A stretch of 64,000 nt of DNA from Sphaerolaimus hirsutus (GCA_964036195.1 OZ038458.1:372001-436000), one strand, 5' to 3'. Positions 44,001 through 55,521 are shown, numbered from the stretch's first letter. Notes: generated by a model from the letters alone, not told the origin. Translations and numbers: made by a program.

Positions 44001-47000
44001 CCAATTTTCAAGTGGAATTAAACCACCTATTTACATCAGATTTCTTTGAACCGGTGCCATGTTTCCACTGGACGATTTTGCGGAACTTGTACCTTTTTTG
44101 CGGATTTTGTACACACGGATTCTGTCCATACTATTTACGGTATCATACCTAGAATTGCACTTCAATAAGTCACTGTTTACAGGTTATGTACAGAGACAAA
44201 TAATCTCTGACAAAGGACATTCAAGTCGATTATAGACCAACCACCCAAATCGATAATTAACCAACCCCCAAATCGATAATAGACAAACCCCCCAAATCGA
44301 TAATAGACAAACCCCTCAAATCGATAATAGACCAACCCCCAAATCGACAAAAAACCAACCCCCAACAAAACCGGCTTTCCACTGGCGGCCGGCGCCCTGG
44401 CCACCTGGTTTCGATCTCATTCCACCGAAAGATCGCCTCGTTCCTTCTACTAGACTGAGCCTGTGATGGGTTTTTTTAAATTGTCATTTGTCATTTGTCA
44501 CGGCGTGCTTTGAGTGGATATGTTTTTTTTGTTATTTTTGTGTTGGGCAAGTGACGTTGAAAAAATTGGAAAATAACGAAAAATGTGCTGAAACGAAAAA
44601 TGTGGATTCCATTTCCCTGCTTGACTCGTAATTTTGTTTCATAATAATGCTTGATTTCGTAATTTTGGTGATGGTCGATTTTTAAAAGTGAAACCCCATC
44701 TATAATTCGATACCATAACCCACAGAATAGCGGCGAGCAGTAGCAAAACGATGCAAGTGGCGAAAAGGATCCAAGCCCATCGGGGAACGTGTCCCAAGTT
44801 CGCCGGGGCCGCAGCTGCGTGAGCCAACGCCCGGTCAACTCGCAGCGCTAACTCCCTGAAAGTGGGCATGCGAGCATAATTAAGAGCCTTTTCACTTATG
44901 GGGAGGGGGTTCCCAGTAAGTAAAAATGTGCCCTGTACTCGTATTTTCCCGGAAAGTGTCCGTTTTAGTGAAAATTACACCGCATTTTGGATACTTATGT
45001 CCCTGGTTACTGAAGTGCCGTAGTTACTGTAGTATTAAAATGGGACATAAGTTTAGTAAAACGGACACTTTCCAGAAAAATACGAGGAAAATATTGTCAT
45101 TTGCAAGAGCTGTCACTCATTTTTCGTTTTTTTAACTACCTTTAAGGGGAGAAATATCTGAATTTATGCTTTCCCAGAACTAAAAGTTGGCGCCATTCCA
45201 CAACCAGATGGCGCCAACTCTCTGGCGCTGAAATGGCGCTAGCGCCAAACTGCACCAGCAGAATACTGGAGCCTTTGAACCTATGGGGAGGTGGGTGTGC
45301 CCCATACTCGTTCCCAGTAAAGAAAAAAGTGGGTTATGGTAGATTGAAAATGGGACATAAGTTTCACAAAAACAGACATTTTCCGGAAAAAAATCTACCA
45401 TAACCCACTTTTTTCTTTACTGGGAATGAGTACGGGGCACACCCACCTCCCCATAGGTTCAAAGGCTCCAGTATTCTGCTTGCACCCATCAAATAAACGC
45501 ACTTGTAGACATGTGTGAGCGGCACACCTCTGGCAAGCTGCCAGTTGACATTTCTCAGAAGTCTGATCATTCTGTTGTCTGTCACTTCCAATTGTTCACC
45601 TATTAAATCGGCCACTCTGTGTCCATAACTTGTGAATATTGCCTGTGTTTTGTATTGCTATTTTATGTTAGAGAGTATACTAGATAGATCTATTTTAGAT
45701 ATTACCTAGGTATATAGAAATATTTTATTACCTTAGAGTATACTCCGCGGACGCTATGCATGTTTCTGAAGGAAACACTCCATCATGACCAGAATTGGTT
45801 TTTGTAGAATTCTTTTTACTAAAATTGTAGTAAAATTGTATAAAAATTTTATTTAATTTTAATTTTATTCTTCAATATTCCACTTTATTTTAATTTTATT
45901 CTTAAATTTTTTGTATATTTTTTTATTTTCTGAAATTTTGTCAACCCTGATCATGACATCATCATAAATAAAACAAAAAGTATTACAGAAAAACTTGCAG
46001 AAAAAACCATTCGTCGCTTGTACATGACTACCCACTTTTCTTTAAACTAAATACCAATTTTTGTGAAAGTGGGTGCATAAGTATCCCGCTCGGGCGTCAT
46101 CGACTGAGACATAAGTAATTTTGGACGTAATACTTCGCGGTCCGCAGAGCATAACAGACCGGAGGCGGTTCGTCATAAAAGCTGTCATGGTCGCGTGCAG
46201 TGTGCATAATGTCTTCGTGCTCGCTTCTCATCTGCAAATTTTCAGGCGGCGTTAAATGGCCGCTCCAAAAAATGACATGGCAAAAAAATTGAGTGAAAAA
46301 GTTCCATAACTCCAGAATAAAGTTCCGTATCTAAGAAAAGTGTACACACATGCCGCTTTGCAGATTATTTGTGCCTGTTTGTGCGTTTTTGGCGCTTGGC
46401 GCCACACTAGTCCTCATCACGTTTGTACATCACTAGTCCTCACGTTAAATTCAACAATATAACAAACAGTATTCACTCACATTATGATCCCTATGCATCA
46501 CAATCAAAAACAAGAAATCCTCGCCGCAAGTGCCCAATTTCCATCTCTGTCTCAAAATCTTCGCAAACGACTGCGCATACTCTTTGAAATTCCTTTCATC
46601 AACCCAAGTGGTGCGTTCATCGGAAAAACTAGGTTCCCGTTCGTGAAATGTGTCGGCTTCTAGAACGAAATCATCTTCGAATGTTGAGAGCGATTTTTTG
46701 TGGCGGGAAAAATTGATAGGTTCTGATGTAGATATCGATCCGTCCGGCTGGCACATGTCCGCGCTGGAATATGTGCTTGTTTGGTGGAATTTTTGAATTA
46801 AATAGTGCTAGTACACTACCGTGCATAATAGTGCGGAATGTGGTACCACGCATTGTTTTGGTGACACCCCAACGCAAAAAAGCATGGCTGCCGAGTAAAT
46901 AGGCATTCGTTAGATGCACACGAGTGCTGACAACACGTGTACAAAAAATTAATTTTCTATCTTACTCATGAGGCATTCTAGAACAAAAGAGTTGCACACA

Positions 47001-50000
47001 CCTCAGTTTGTTCATCGTGCATAATAGTCCGGAAAACATCACTAAACCTAATCTAAGTTGCAATTTGTTTGTTAAAAAGCTGATGTTTTGATGGAGGGAA
47101 TTATTTGCAACATAAAATTTCAGTAAACATTCCCATATTTATGTTATATATAATCTTAAGGGATAAAGCAAAATGAAAGTGACAATGCTTAGCTTAGCCT
47201 GTTTCCCATGGTATGGGTCAGTAATCTGCAAACTGGATTACATCTTCAAACTGCACATTGGTGTTTTGAGTTATTTATCATTTGAAGACACTTGTAGGTA
47301 CCTAGATACAGTACCTACAGTGAATCTTGATGACCAGAAAGTATTTGTTCTTAGGCCAAAAATTTTGATGTTGAGATTCATCAAATTTGTTCCTGAAAAT
47401 GTAGATAATTTCTACATATTCATTTGGCTTAAGAACATGATTTAACTGGACTCATATGTACTTTCTGAGTTATATGGTCAAGTACCCTCAAGAATGCTCT
47501 AAGTTGTGTGCCAGTCCAATCTCAGAAATGTGTGGTTTTACAGGGTCTGTATGTCAGTTTTCATGTTGTGGTGCCAGTGCCTTGTAAGTGCAGTTTTGTG
47601 TGGGTGCTTACGTATACTTCAAATAACTTATTAGGTCCCTTACATAATCTTTTAGATAAGTCCAAAATTCTGTACAACATATTATGTTCATTATAAAGCT
47701 GCTTACGAGGAAATAATGCATGATCTATTTCGTAGCAATTGCTACCGGATGTTGGTACTCGATTGTGAACATTTTTCTTGAAAAGCATTACCTGGGAGTA
47801 AAAAGGGGTGATATTTTTTGGCATTTATGTTGTGAATCATTCCCTCTGTCGAAACATCAGCTTTTTAATGAAAAAAATCCAACTTAGAATAGCATTAGTG
47901 ACGTTTTCCGGACTATTATGCACGATGAACAAACTGAGGTGTGTGCAAATCTTTTGTTCTAGAATGCCTCATCAGTAAGAGAGAAAATTAATTTTTTGTA
48001 CACGTGTTGTCAGCACTCGTGTGCATCTTACGAATGCCTATTTACTCGGCAGCCATGCTTTTCTGCGTTGGGGTGTCACCAAAACAATGCGTGGTACCAC
48101 ATTCCGCACTATTATGCACGGTAGTGTAAAACGATTGTCGCAGAGCGCCGGTCGCCAAATTGGAGGGTACAGTGGATGATAGGGGTGTAGAAAGCAGAGT
48201 TTTTAAAAGTACTGAACTTTTTCAAAGTATACGTAAACTTAAAGTATTTGTTTTGAATCACCCCTTGAGTACAGAAAGCGTAAAGTAATTTTTTTTTACT
48301 TTTACTCATGAGTAAACGTGAGTAAATGTACTTTTCCTCCGCAAAACGTAAACGTGAGTATTTTGGAGAAATGTCACTCCAATTTTAACTCAAAATCACA
48401 ATTTTCATAATTTTTGCATATTTTAATCAAATTTTGGCTAGATATGTACTTATATGTAGGGTGTCAAAAAAAATTTTTTACGGAAAAAAAATTTCAGCAA
48501 CCGGAAAACGGAACGGAAAACGGAAAAAAATTGCCTTCGGAAAACGGAAACGGAAAACGGAAATTTGACACCCTACTTATAAACACCTTCCCGATCAAGT
48601 CCGGCCGCCTATTTTTTTTTCACTTTGCAGGCCATATCTCCGGTTGCGGGAGGGGTGGAAAACTAAAACTTGGGTGGTATATAGGCGCAACCCCCCACTA
48701 CCCCGCATGAATAAATGGGGCAGTGGCGACTCACTATAGAGGGGGTCGCCATATACGTGAAAAAAATTTGCAGTGTTTTCACTGTCCCACACAGGTCCGG
48801 CCCCCGGTTGATTTCTTACACTGCGGGTCCCGTATCTCCAGCTGTGGGAGGGGTATAGATCTAAAATTTTTGGGGATGTGTTGCCAACACCCCTCCCCTA
48901 CTATACACTGGCCAGGCGGTTTTTGGCAACTCACCACAGTGTGGGGTGCAAAGTTTAAAATTTATTAAAATGTTACTGTCCCACACAAGTCCAGCATCCG
49001 ATTGAATTTCAAAAAATGGACACTTTTGTGTTGTTTTAACACTAATGTGGTTGACAATGTAAAATAAGCATGAAATATGTTCTAAAAATATCTTATACGA
49101 GCTAAAACTGGCCACCACATGAACCCCTCCCCCCAAGTGGGTGACAAAAAAATCACATTTTACAACTTTTTCATCAGACACTTGAACTGCTGGTTTACAA
49201 TGATTTATAGAGGAGGGTTAAAGGTTTCAAATTGTGTAAAAAAACCTTACCTCAAAAATGCCTTCATAAGAAAATTTGCTGGGGGTGAATTTCAAATTGT
49301 AAAAATGACATCATTGCAGGAACAAAAATAGGCAAAATTCACAATTTTAAATTTACCCCCAGCAAATTTTCTTATGAAGGCATTTTTGAGGTAAGGTTTT
49401 TTACACAATTTGAAACCTTTAACCCTCTTCTATAAATCATTGTAAACCAGCAGTTCAAGTGTCTGATGAAAAAGTTGTAAAAAGTGATTTTTTTGTCACC
49501 CACTTGGGGGGAGGGGTTCATGTGGTGGCCAGTTTTAGGTCGGATAAGATATTTTTAGAGGATATTTCATGCTTATTTCACATTGTCAACCACATTAGTG
49601 TTAAAACAACACAAAAGTGTCCATTTTTTGAAATTTAATTGGATGATGTACTTGTGTGGGACAGTAACATTTTAATAAATTTTAAACTTTGCACCCCACA
49701 CTGTGGTGAGTTGCCAAAGACCGCCTGGCCAGTGTATAGTAGGGGAGGGGTGTTGGCGACACATCCCCAAAATTTTAGATTTATACCCCTCCCACAGGTG
49801 GAGGTACGACACCCGCAGTGAAAGAAATCAGTGGGGGCCGGACCTGTGTGGGACACTAAAAAAGCTGCAAATTTTTTTTGCACTCGGCGACCCACCCTGT
49901 AGGGGGTCGCCGCGACCCCTCCAATTCATGCAAAGTAGAGGGGGGTTGCGCCAATATCTACCCCAAGTTTCAGCTTCTGGCGCGTCCTAGAACAGGAGAT

Positions 50001-53000
50001 AGGACGTCACAAGTAAAATAAAAAATGGGGGCCGGACTTGATCGGGAAGGTGTTTATGTTCATTTTCGACTAGATTTTTCCAATGTTTTTAGCAAATTCT
50101 CTCATTTTGTCATTCTATGCCCTCAAATATCGACATAAAAACTATCTGAAATACGTTTTCTGTACTCGCGTACCTTCAAAAAGTATACGTAAAAGCGAGT
50201 ACAGGAACTTTTTTTGGAGGAAACGAGTATTTACTCCGTACTCGAGTATACGTATTTATCGGGTAAAAGCGCCTTGATTTTGGCGCCAAGTGTCATGGTG
50301 CTTTTCCGACCACCAGCGCCAAGCCCCATTGGTGCCATAGCAGAATGGTGCCAAGCGCCAGTAGCGCCAGGGTGCTATTTTCTTTGGCGCTTACGCAGGG
50401 CTTTGGCCCCATGGCGCTTTTACACCACTAGTTAAGGCATTTGAAAATTTCCACAAACTGATAAGATAGAGTAATGGCGCGATTCGGATTGTGGCGTTAT
50501 TCGATAGGCATTCAAGTAGTGGAAATGCGCTTTAGCTGCGCCAAGTGGGGAGGATCGTGCCACCCGCAAGACGAGTTACCCAGTGCCATCCTGTCGTGGA
50601 CACAATGCCTTGCAGCTGATGATGGAGTGACGCCATTGTGCTGGCGCCATTTTCTCTGGCGTCACGTGGCGCCCAGCGCCATTAATTGGAATGACGCCGT
50701 AGCGCTCTTCCTTCACTTCTCATAGCAAAATAGAACAGAAAAAACTCACGAAGCATTTCTCGGCAGGGGAATCTCGCTGGGTCTGAGCCGGCTTACAAAT
50801 GCAAATGCGTACACAAATGACTGGCATTGGTCGCCGCCATTGGAGCCTCTTTCTGGTTCCCTCACAGCCGGCATCACTTCGACGTTTTCGGTGACATAAT
50901 TTTGAGTTTGTGGCGCTCGATTTGACGCTTCATTTTGAGCATTTTCCGGCGCTGCGATGCACGCGCACGGGCGGGGAAGCTTCTGCAGTCGGTCCATTGC
51001 CTTTGCCAGCACTTTTACTGCGGTGGGTAAAGTTGAATTTCCAAATTTACATTTCCGTGAAAAAACCAAATCCATGTGCATAATCCAATCAGACGTAATT
51101 CGATCAGACATAATTCAACCAGTTTCTGCGCATAATCCAATCGCTTCAGGTGAAAAATTCACTCACTTTTTGCACCATAAACATCAGCAAAATCCAAGCA
51201 GAAATGAGGCATAATCGAAGCACCTAGCTTTCTGGTGTTTTCACATTTGTTTATGTGTAAATTGCATGTAAATTTGCATGCAAATTTAACATTGACTAAC
51301 TGTTTTATATGTGGGTCAGTGACTATTCATGTAGATGTAGCTTCAAAGCTAGGTAATTTGCCTAAATATTAGGTTGTCAACTAAGTAACATTAATTTATT
51401 GCGAATGTGTTATCGCAAAAAATTAATGTTACTTAGTTGACAACCTAATATTTCAGACTTTGCCTATTTAAGATTTGTGATGCAGTATGGTCACTCATGC
51501 ATGTACATCCACTGTAACGATGGCAAACCCTCCAAAAAAAAGTATTTAAATTTTTAAGTGTTTTTTCCAAAATGAATTTTCGAATTTTCGAATTTTTCCT
51601 GGAATTAATTTTTGAATTTTGAATTTAATTTTCGAATTTTTGAATTTTCGAATCTTTTTTGGCAATTTTCGAATTTTTTTGGCCATTTTCGAATTTTTTC
51701 AAATAATTTTCGATGTTTTTTGGAAAATTATTAAATCTGAAGCTTTAAACACAGAATTTGGACTGTTTTGGAAGTGGCTATACTCGGCAGACGTGCTAAT
51801 CTACAAATAGATATGATTTATATCTTTGGCTGGCAGACATCCAACTGAAAACTTGTGAACTGATTCACCACTCCATTTCATCCTGACTCCGAACCAGTTC
51901 AGTCAGCCGTAAGTTCACTGCGGACTGCGGTTATGACGTCATGATGGAGTGTTACCACCAGAAAAATGTAGGGTGTAATTTTGCCGGAGTATAGCACACT
52001 GAGCGTACTCAGTGCATACAGTGCTAACTGCATAAAATATGGGTACTTATCAAACCAATACTCAAAACCACTCTTATACTCCAGCGACATTACACCTACA
52101 ATGAAATCTACCATGAATAAAAGAACAAACAAAAAAAATTTCATCATATTTATCAAAGCAATTTGATTAATATGATGAAATTTTTTTATGTTTGTTCTTT
52201 TATTCAGATGGGATATGGTAGGTTTCATTATAAAGTGTAATGTCGCTGGAGTATATCTTTGATCACATCTCTTTTACTTATAAATATGTGCAGTTCCTAT
52301 GTGCAGTCCCAGACACCTGTAAAATGCTCTGTGAAATGTCAAATGTTATGCAAAGTGTCTAAAGTCATGGAAATGCTGTGGAAAATGGCAAATACGTTTG
52401 CCATTTTTCCAGGGCATTTTCATAACTTTTGACACTTTGCATGACATTTCACATTTTACAGGGCAGTTTACATTTCAACGTTTTTGGACCTTTTTTCTGT
52501 TTTGTTTCGCTTTTTCATAAGCACCGTGTATCAATTTTCGTTGTATTTAGTACGTTGAACTTAAGAGTGCCTTGAATTGCCTGAAAAATTCGAAAAGTAT
52601 TTTCGAATTTTCGAATTTTCGAATTTTTTGAAAAATAAATCGATTTTTAAGTGTTTTTTCTAGGGGTGAAATAAAAATTCGAAAATTCCGGAAAAATTCG
52701 AAAATTCGAAAATGTTTTCGAATTTTCGAATCTTTTTTTGCCATCGTTAACATCCAGTAGGTCTTTCCCCATTCATTACACCATCAAATATTAGGTACTT
52801 GCACAACAAAGAAAAGTGACATTGCAAAGTGTTAAGATACAGGAAACCTGCAGTTAGATTTGCGCTTGGATTATGCTGCATTTTCTTTGGATTTTGGATG
52901 ATTTTTGCTTTTATTATGCATGATTTTGGCTAGAAATGTGGGCTTGGATTTCGCAACACATTTGTTTTTATTTTTCAGAGCTTTTGCTTGGGTTCTGCCC

Positions 53001-53446
53001 ATTTTGTGCTTGTATTATGCATACTGGGATTATGATGCAGACTCGTATTTTGCTGATGTGATACGTAACTTCAACCAAATGAGTAGAACAAAAAATTGAA
53101 GCCAGAGGCAAATTCCACATTGGGTGAGCGACAATAAAAGTGGTGCGTAGATGTCCGTATATCCCCGGAATAAGAAATCCGCAAAAAATAACCCACAACC
53201 AGTGGCAGTGTGCGTGCGCATTGGGTCGCAAAACCTCTGCCGTTTCAAACTTTTGTCCATAATGCCGCAATTTAATCGCTGAGCTTCATTCACGGGCACC
53301 GGATACATGCAGGGGTTAAACAATGTACCCGCCGTCCCGTCGGGAAAACTGTTATAGTGGGCATGGCCTTTGGTTAGGGTGTAGGGCAAAAGTAGGGCTG
53401 CTAGTAGGGTGTGTAGGGCGCAGGTAGGGTGACTTGTGGGCGCCAT
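41056..53446 (-). CDS. MOLO1-family single-pass membrane protein, complete, seven exons
   Basis: Minus-strand exons 53446-53200, 51017-50750, 46763-46481, 45642-45503, 44855-44695, 42220-42123 and 41187-41056 (TGA). All six junctions match in phase and the sum is 443 codons (442 aa). The start is followed by a signal peptide (hydrophobic LHTLLAALLLPY), then NPCMYPVPV and KRQRFCDP, a segment MDRLQKLPRPCACIA, an acidic variable part, FAKILRQRWKLGTCGEDFLF, LIVMHRDHN and FTSYGHRVADLI, then a transmembrane helix at about 339-360 (WAWILFATCIVLLLLAAILW) and a Gly/Asn/Tyr-rich cytoplasmic tail ending GNNYTGSYMWL. The CDP, Cys-x-Cys, RW-x-G and polar loop pattern with one C-terminal helix fits the MOLO1 (TPM-fold) family, named from a nematode auxiliary subunit of levamisole-sensitive acetylcholine receptors. 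The donor of exon 1 (GTTGTG) is weak; exon 4 uses GTGCGT. Receptor modulation here is inference. Confidence 0.8.
41777..41997. mobile_element. Foldback, GGTGCACTAGTACGCACAAA family, copy 2
   Basis: Nearly perfect hairpin from GCGGTGCACTAGTACGCACA to TGTGCGTACTAGTGCACCGC, built of tttttcacttgacacttttt. In the MOLO1-like gene's last intron, about 125 bases from exon 6. Confidence 0.9.
42671..43656. mobile_element. TATACTCGGCAGACATGA element with nested MITE
   Basis: Left TATACTCGGCAGACATGAAA, right ATAATGTCTGCCGAGTATA, about 1 kb apart. It contains the CCGTATTACC element at 42745-43155. Single TATACTCGGCAGAC ends also occur near 51779 and 55622. Confidence 0.7.
42745..43155. mobile_element. 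TA-target MITE, CCGTATTACCTCGAA cap
   Basis: Begins CCGTATTACCTCGAATTAAC, ends GGTATTTCGAGGTAATACGG, TA on both sides; aaccccccccctcgaaatac arrays at both ends. Confidence 0.88.
44225..44370. repeat. Minisatellite, AAATCGATAATAGACAAACCCCC
   Basis: About six tandem copies of a 21-24-bp unit, in the MOLO1-like gene's fifth intron. Confidence 0.88.
45257..45480. repeat. Hairpin next to exon 4 of the MOLO1-like gene
   Basis: Arms 45257-45345 and 45392-45480 are complementary with very few mismatches (AGCAGAATACTGGAGCCTTT ... AAAGGCTCCAGTATTCTGCT). It starts 23 bases past the chosen donor of exon 4. Confidence 0.9.
46814..48126. mobile_element. Foldback/Tc1-like MITE, CACTACCGTGCATAA family, copy 2
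   Basis: Begins CACTACCGTGCATAATAGTG, ends CACTATTATGCACGGTAGTG, TA on both sides. Arms carry GTGGTACCACGCATTGTTTT and GGTGACACCCCAACGC; the middle (about 47170-47560) is homologous to 18495-18900. Begins about 50 bases upstream of exon 3 in gene sense. Confidence 0.9.
48458..48578. mobile_element. hAT-type MITE with CGGAAAACGG arrays (TAGGGTGTCAA cap), short
   Basis: TAGGGTGTCAAA ... TTTGACACCCTA with aaaacggaaacgg between. Flanks CTTATATG / CTTATAAA match at six of eight positions; the right flank runs into the foldback starting at 48580. Confidence 0.82.
48580..50056. mobile_element. 1.48-kb triple-layer foldback
   Basis: Outer ends TAAACACCTTCCCGATCAAG / CTTGATCGGGAAGGTGTTTA; inside these, a second inverted pair CTGTCCCACACAGGTCCGGC / GCCGGACCTGTGTGGGACA (about 48781 and 49855); inside those, a third CTGTCCCACACAAGTCCAGC (about 48978) with a partner near 49650. 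The centre is near 49325. In the MOLO1-like gene's second intron. Confidence 0.88.
50275..50435. repeat. GGCGCCAAG / GCGCTT repeat (decayed GGCGCC element)
   Basis: Repeated tggcgccaagcgcc with ends ttttggcgcc and ggcgcttttacaccacta. A second piece is at 50630-50710 and one at 45185-45245. Confidence 0.55.
51365..51452. mobile_element. Mariner-like terminal-repeat pair
   Basis: TTAGGTTGTCAACTAAGTAA at the left and its exact complement at the right with about 25 bases between. TTAGGTTGnnnnnTAAGT is the usual start of mariner terminal repeats; only the two ends remain, with TA at the edges. Confidence 0.8.
52074..52255. repeat. Hairpin with TATACTCCAGCGACATTACAC ends
   Basis: Left arm TATACTCCAGCGACATTACA, right arm TGTAATGTCGCTGGAGTATA, with complementary aaagaacaaacaaaaaaaatt interior. 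Confidence 0.85.
52303..52465. mobile_element. Hairpin MITE, CCCTGTAAAGTGT family
   Basis: Left GCAGTCCCAGACACCTGTAA, right CATTTTACAGGGCAG, with a ggaaaatggcaaa / tttgccatttttcc centre. Confidence 0.8.
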
Positions 53447-54185
53447 TTTTAGGTTTGAATCTTTTGTGGGTAGGTCCCTTTATATTTTGCTAATGGGAGA
53501 ATAATATTGGCGATGGTCTGAATATGGCTGGTGTGGCTATGGTAGGTAGATTGGCGGATGTAAAAAATGACACCAAGGCCATGACATTTTGTTATATTCT
53601 AATAACGTTCTCGCAAATGGATTGAATTTGCCATTTCGCCCAGCCTCGAAAATTCAATTATGAAATGTTGTATTATAACTGTAAGATATAAGAACATGGA
53701 AATAATATCTAGGTAGGTGTTGAGTATTCAGTGTTGTCCTGTTGTTGTAGAAATTGCAGAAAACTGCTCTGCAAATTGTATTATGATTAAATAGCAGATT
53801 CCTTTAGCTCAACTTTTGTCATTTTCATACACAATTAGATGTTTGCACATTTGTGATTATTAAATCTGCATGATCAAATCAATATTCGTATTCGTGAAAA
53901 CGGATTCGTGAAAGCGGGTATTCGTCAAAACGTGAATCACAATGAAATTGGAAGATTTCACTAAAATTATATTAGAAGTTTGAAAGATACAACATACTCT
54001 CGAGTCTCGACTGATCTAGACAGGCGCGAAATCCCGAATTATAAAAAGTATATTTACAGAAAAAAACACAGACTACAATAATCCCGCACCGTGTGAACTT
54101 TGTCACGCACCACCTGTCATGATACAAACTTGAAATAACCTTTCATTTTCCGGCAGTTTTGTTATTATAATAATTAAATAATGAA
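53447..54185. other. Upstream region of the MOLO1-like gene, nothing recognised
   Basis: No TATA box or other promoter element can be argued. Contains only short ttcgtgaaaacg repeats near 53890-53930. Confidence 0.35.
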
Positions 54186-54385
54186 GTTACCGTATTTCTT
54201 CTTATACAACGGCATATCTACAATAAAAGGGCACTTCTAATAGAAAGGCAGGTTTTGACACTTTTACGCCCCAGAAAAAATAGAACGGCAGTATTCAATA
54301 GAACGGCAGCCACCAATAGAACCGTAAATACTGTAAATACTGTTGTATCTGACTGAGTGTTGGGTGGTTTTAGCTATGTGATAGC

Positions 54386-54567
54386 TAGTGATGGAAAAGG
54401 CACCGGGAAATATGGCACCGCACCGGCACCGGTGCCATTCTTCAGAAAGGGCACCTGGCACCTTGGGCACCGGCCAAAAAATGGCACCGCACCGCACCAG
54501 CACCGGTGCTGGTGCCCTCCGGTGCCCAGCACCGGGGCACCGATGCCCGGGTGCCTTTCCATCACTA
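54386..54567. mobile_element. hAT-type MITE with GGCACCGG arrays (TAGTGATGG cap)
   Basis: Begins TAGTGATGGAAAAGGCACC, ends GGTGCCTTTCCATCACTA, flanked by GTGATAGC at 54378-54385 and 54568-54575 (exact). Interior is nearly all gcaccg/cggtgc. Confidence 0.93.
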
Positions 54568-55249
54568 GTGATAGCAGCCATAGAGGGAAGACCATATGTA
54601 CTAACAAACTTTATTTTATCATGTATGGATATAGTTTCACTGAACAAACATCACAAATCCCAACAAATAAATACAACAACACACACAGAAACGCATAACC
54701 AACTTGTAGCGCTGCACGTGCACACATTCTGTTGGTTCCATCAAGGAAACCTAAAAAATTCCAATAACTGTATTTATTCTACCATATTACCGTCTAAGGT
54801 ATACCTTATATAAGAAGGTACCGTATATTGGAGGTATACTTAATATTGGAGGTAATACAGTAATAGAACAGCATAGGTCCAATAGAACGCCACCTCCAAT
54901 AGTACGGCAGGTTTTGGCACGTTTTTGGGCTTAGGAAAAGAATAGAATGGCAGTCTCCACTTGAACGAGAGTATGGCGAGATTTAAGCTACCCGAGATTT
55001 AACCCATCGACTGTAAAGCCAAAGTACTTCACTAGGTAAGCCAAAGTATAGTGAAATTAGAGCCAAATTGATGTTAAAGCGGATTGGGGTGGTAACACTT
55101 GGCTCATTTGTAATGAAACTGATTATCTGATCTCAACAAAGACTGATAACTTGTCCAATTATATACTAAATGCATTCGCTTGTCAATCTCCATAAATTGC
55201 TCATGTTTAATGTGGTTTATATTTTGGCATTTTTAGTATTGCATTTATC

Positions 55250-55521
55250 ATTCCGCCCAGTTTATGTAACGAACTAATGTTAAGGTGCTGTTACTGTTTC
55301 TGTGCCGGCCAGGTGATGCTGGGACTGCTTACATTGCGGTCCTATTGCGTCACAACATGGCCCCAGTGTATTTTGTGTGATTTGCCCTTAATATGTACCT
55401 TAAAGTGCCGCGCGTTTCACTTATTCGATTTATTCATTGCGTTACTTTCGACTGTTACTGTGTACCCTTTTGCCTCGCGAAGACTGAGTGGTATATGAAA
55501 TTTGATTTGATTTGATTTGAT
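55250..55521 (+). mobile_element. Possible non-LTR retroelement 3' end
   Basis: GC-richer block ending in repeated tttgatttgatttgattt, a tail type common in LINEs and SINEs. No reverse-transcriptase frame is visible. Confidence 0.45.

Larger units (their letters stand above)
51515..52749. mobile_element. TAACGATGGCAAA-capped element with TTCGAATTTTCGAA arrays
   Basis: Left TAACGATGGCAAA, right TTTTGCCATCGTTA; gaattttcgaattttcg arrays at 51570-51720 and 52575-52735. Similar but not identical ACATCCA sequence lies outside both ends. It contains the hairpins 52074-52255 and 52303-52465. Confidence 0.75.

Noticed and set aside
45486..45502. Longer version of MOLO1-like exon 4 ending at GTGCAAG
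   Set aside because: That donor leaves phase 1, which puts a stop codon right after the exon 5 acceptor. The donor at 45502 (GTGCGT) gives phase 2 and an open join.
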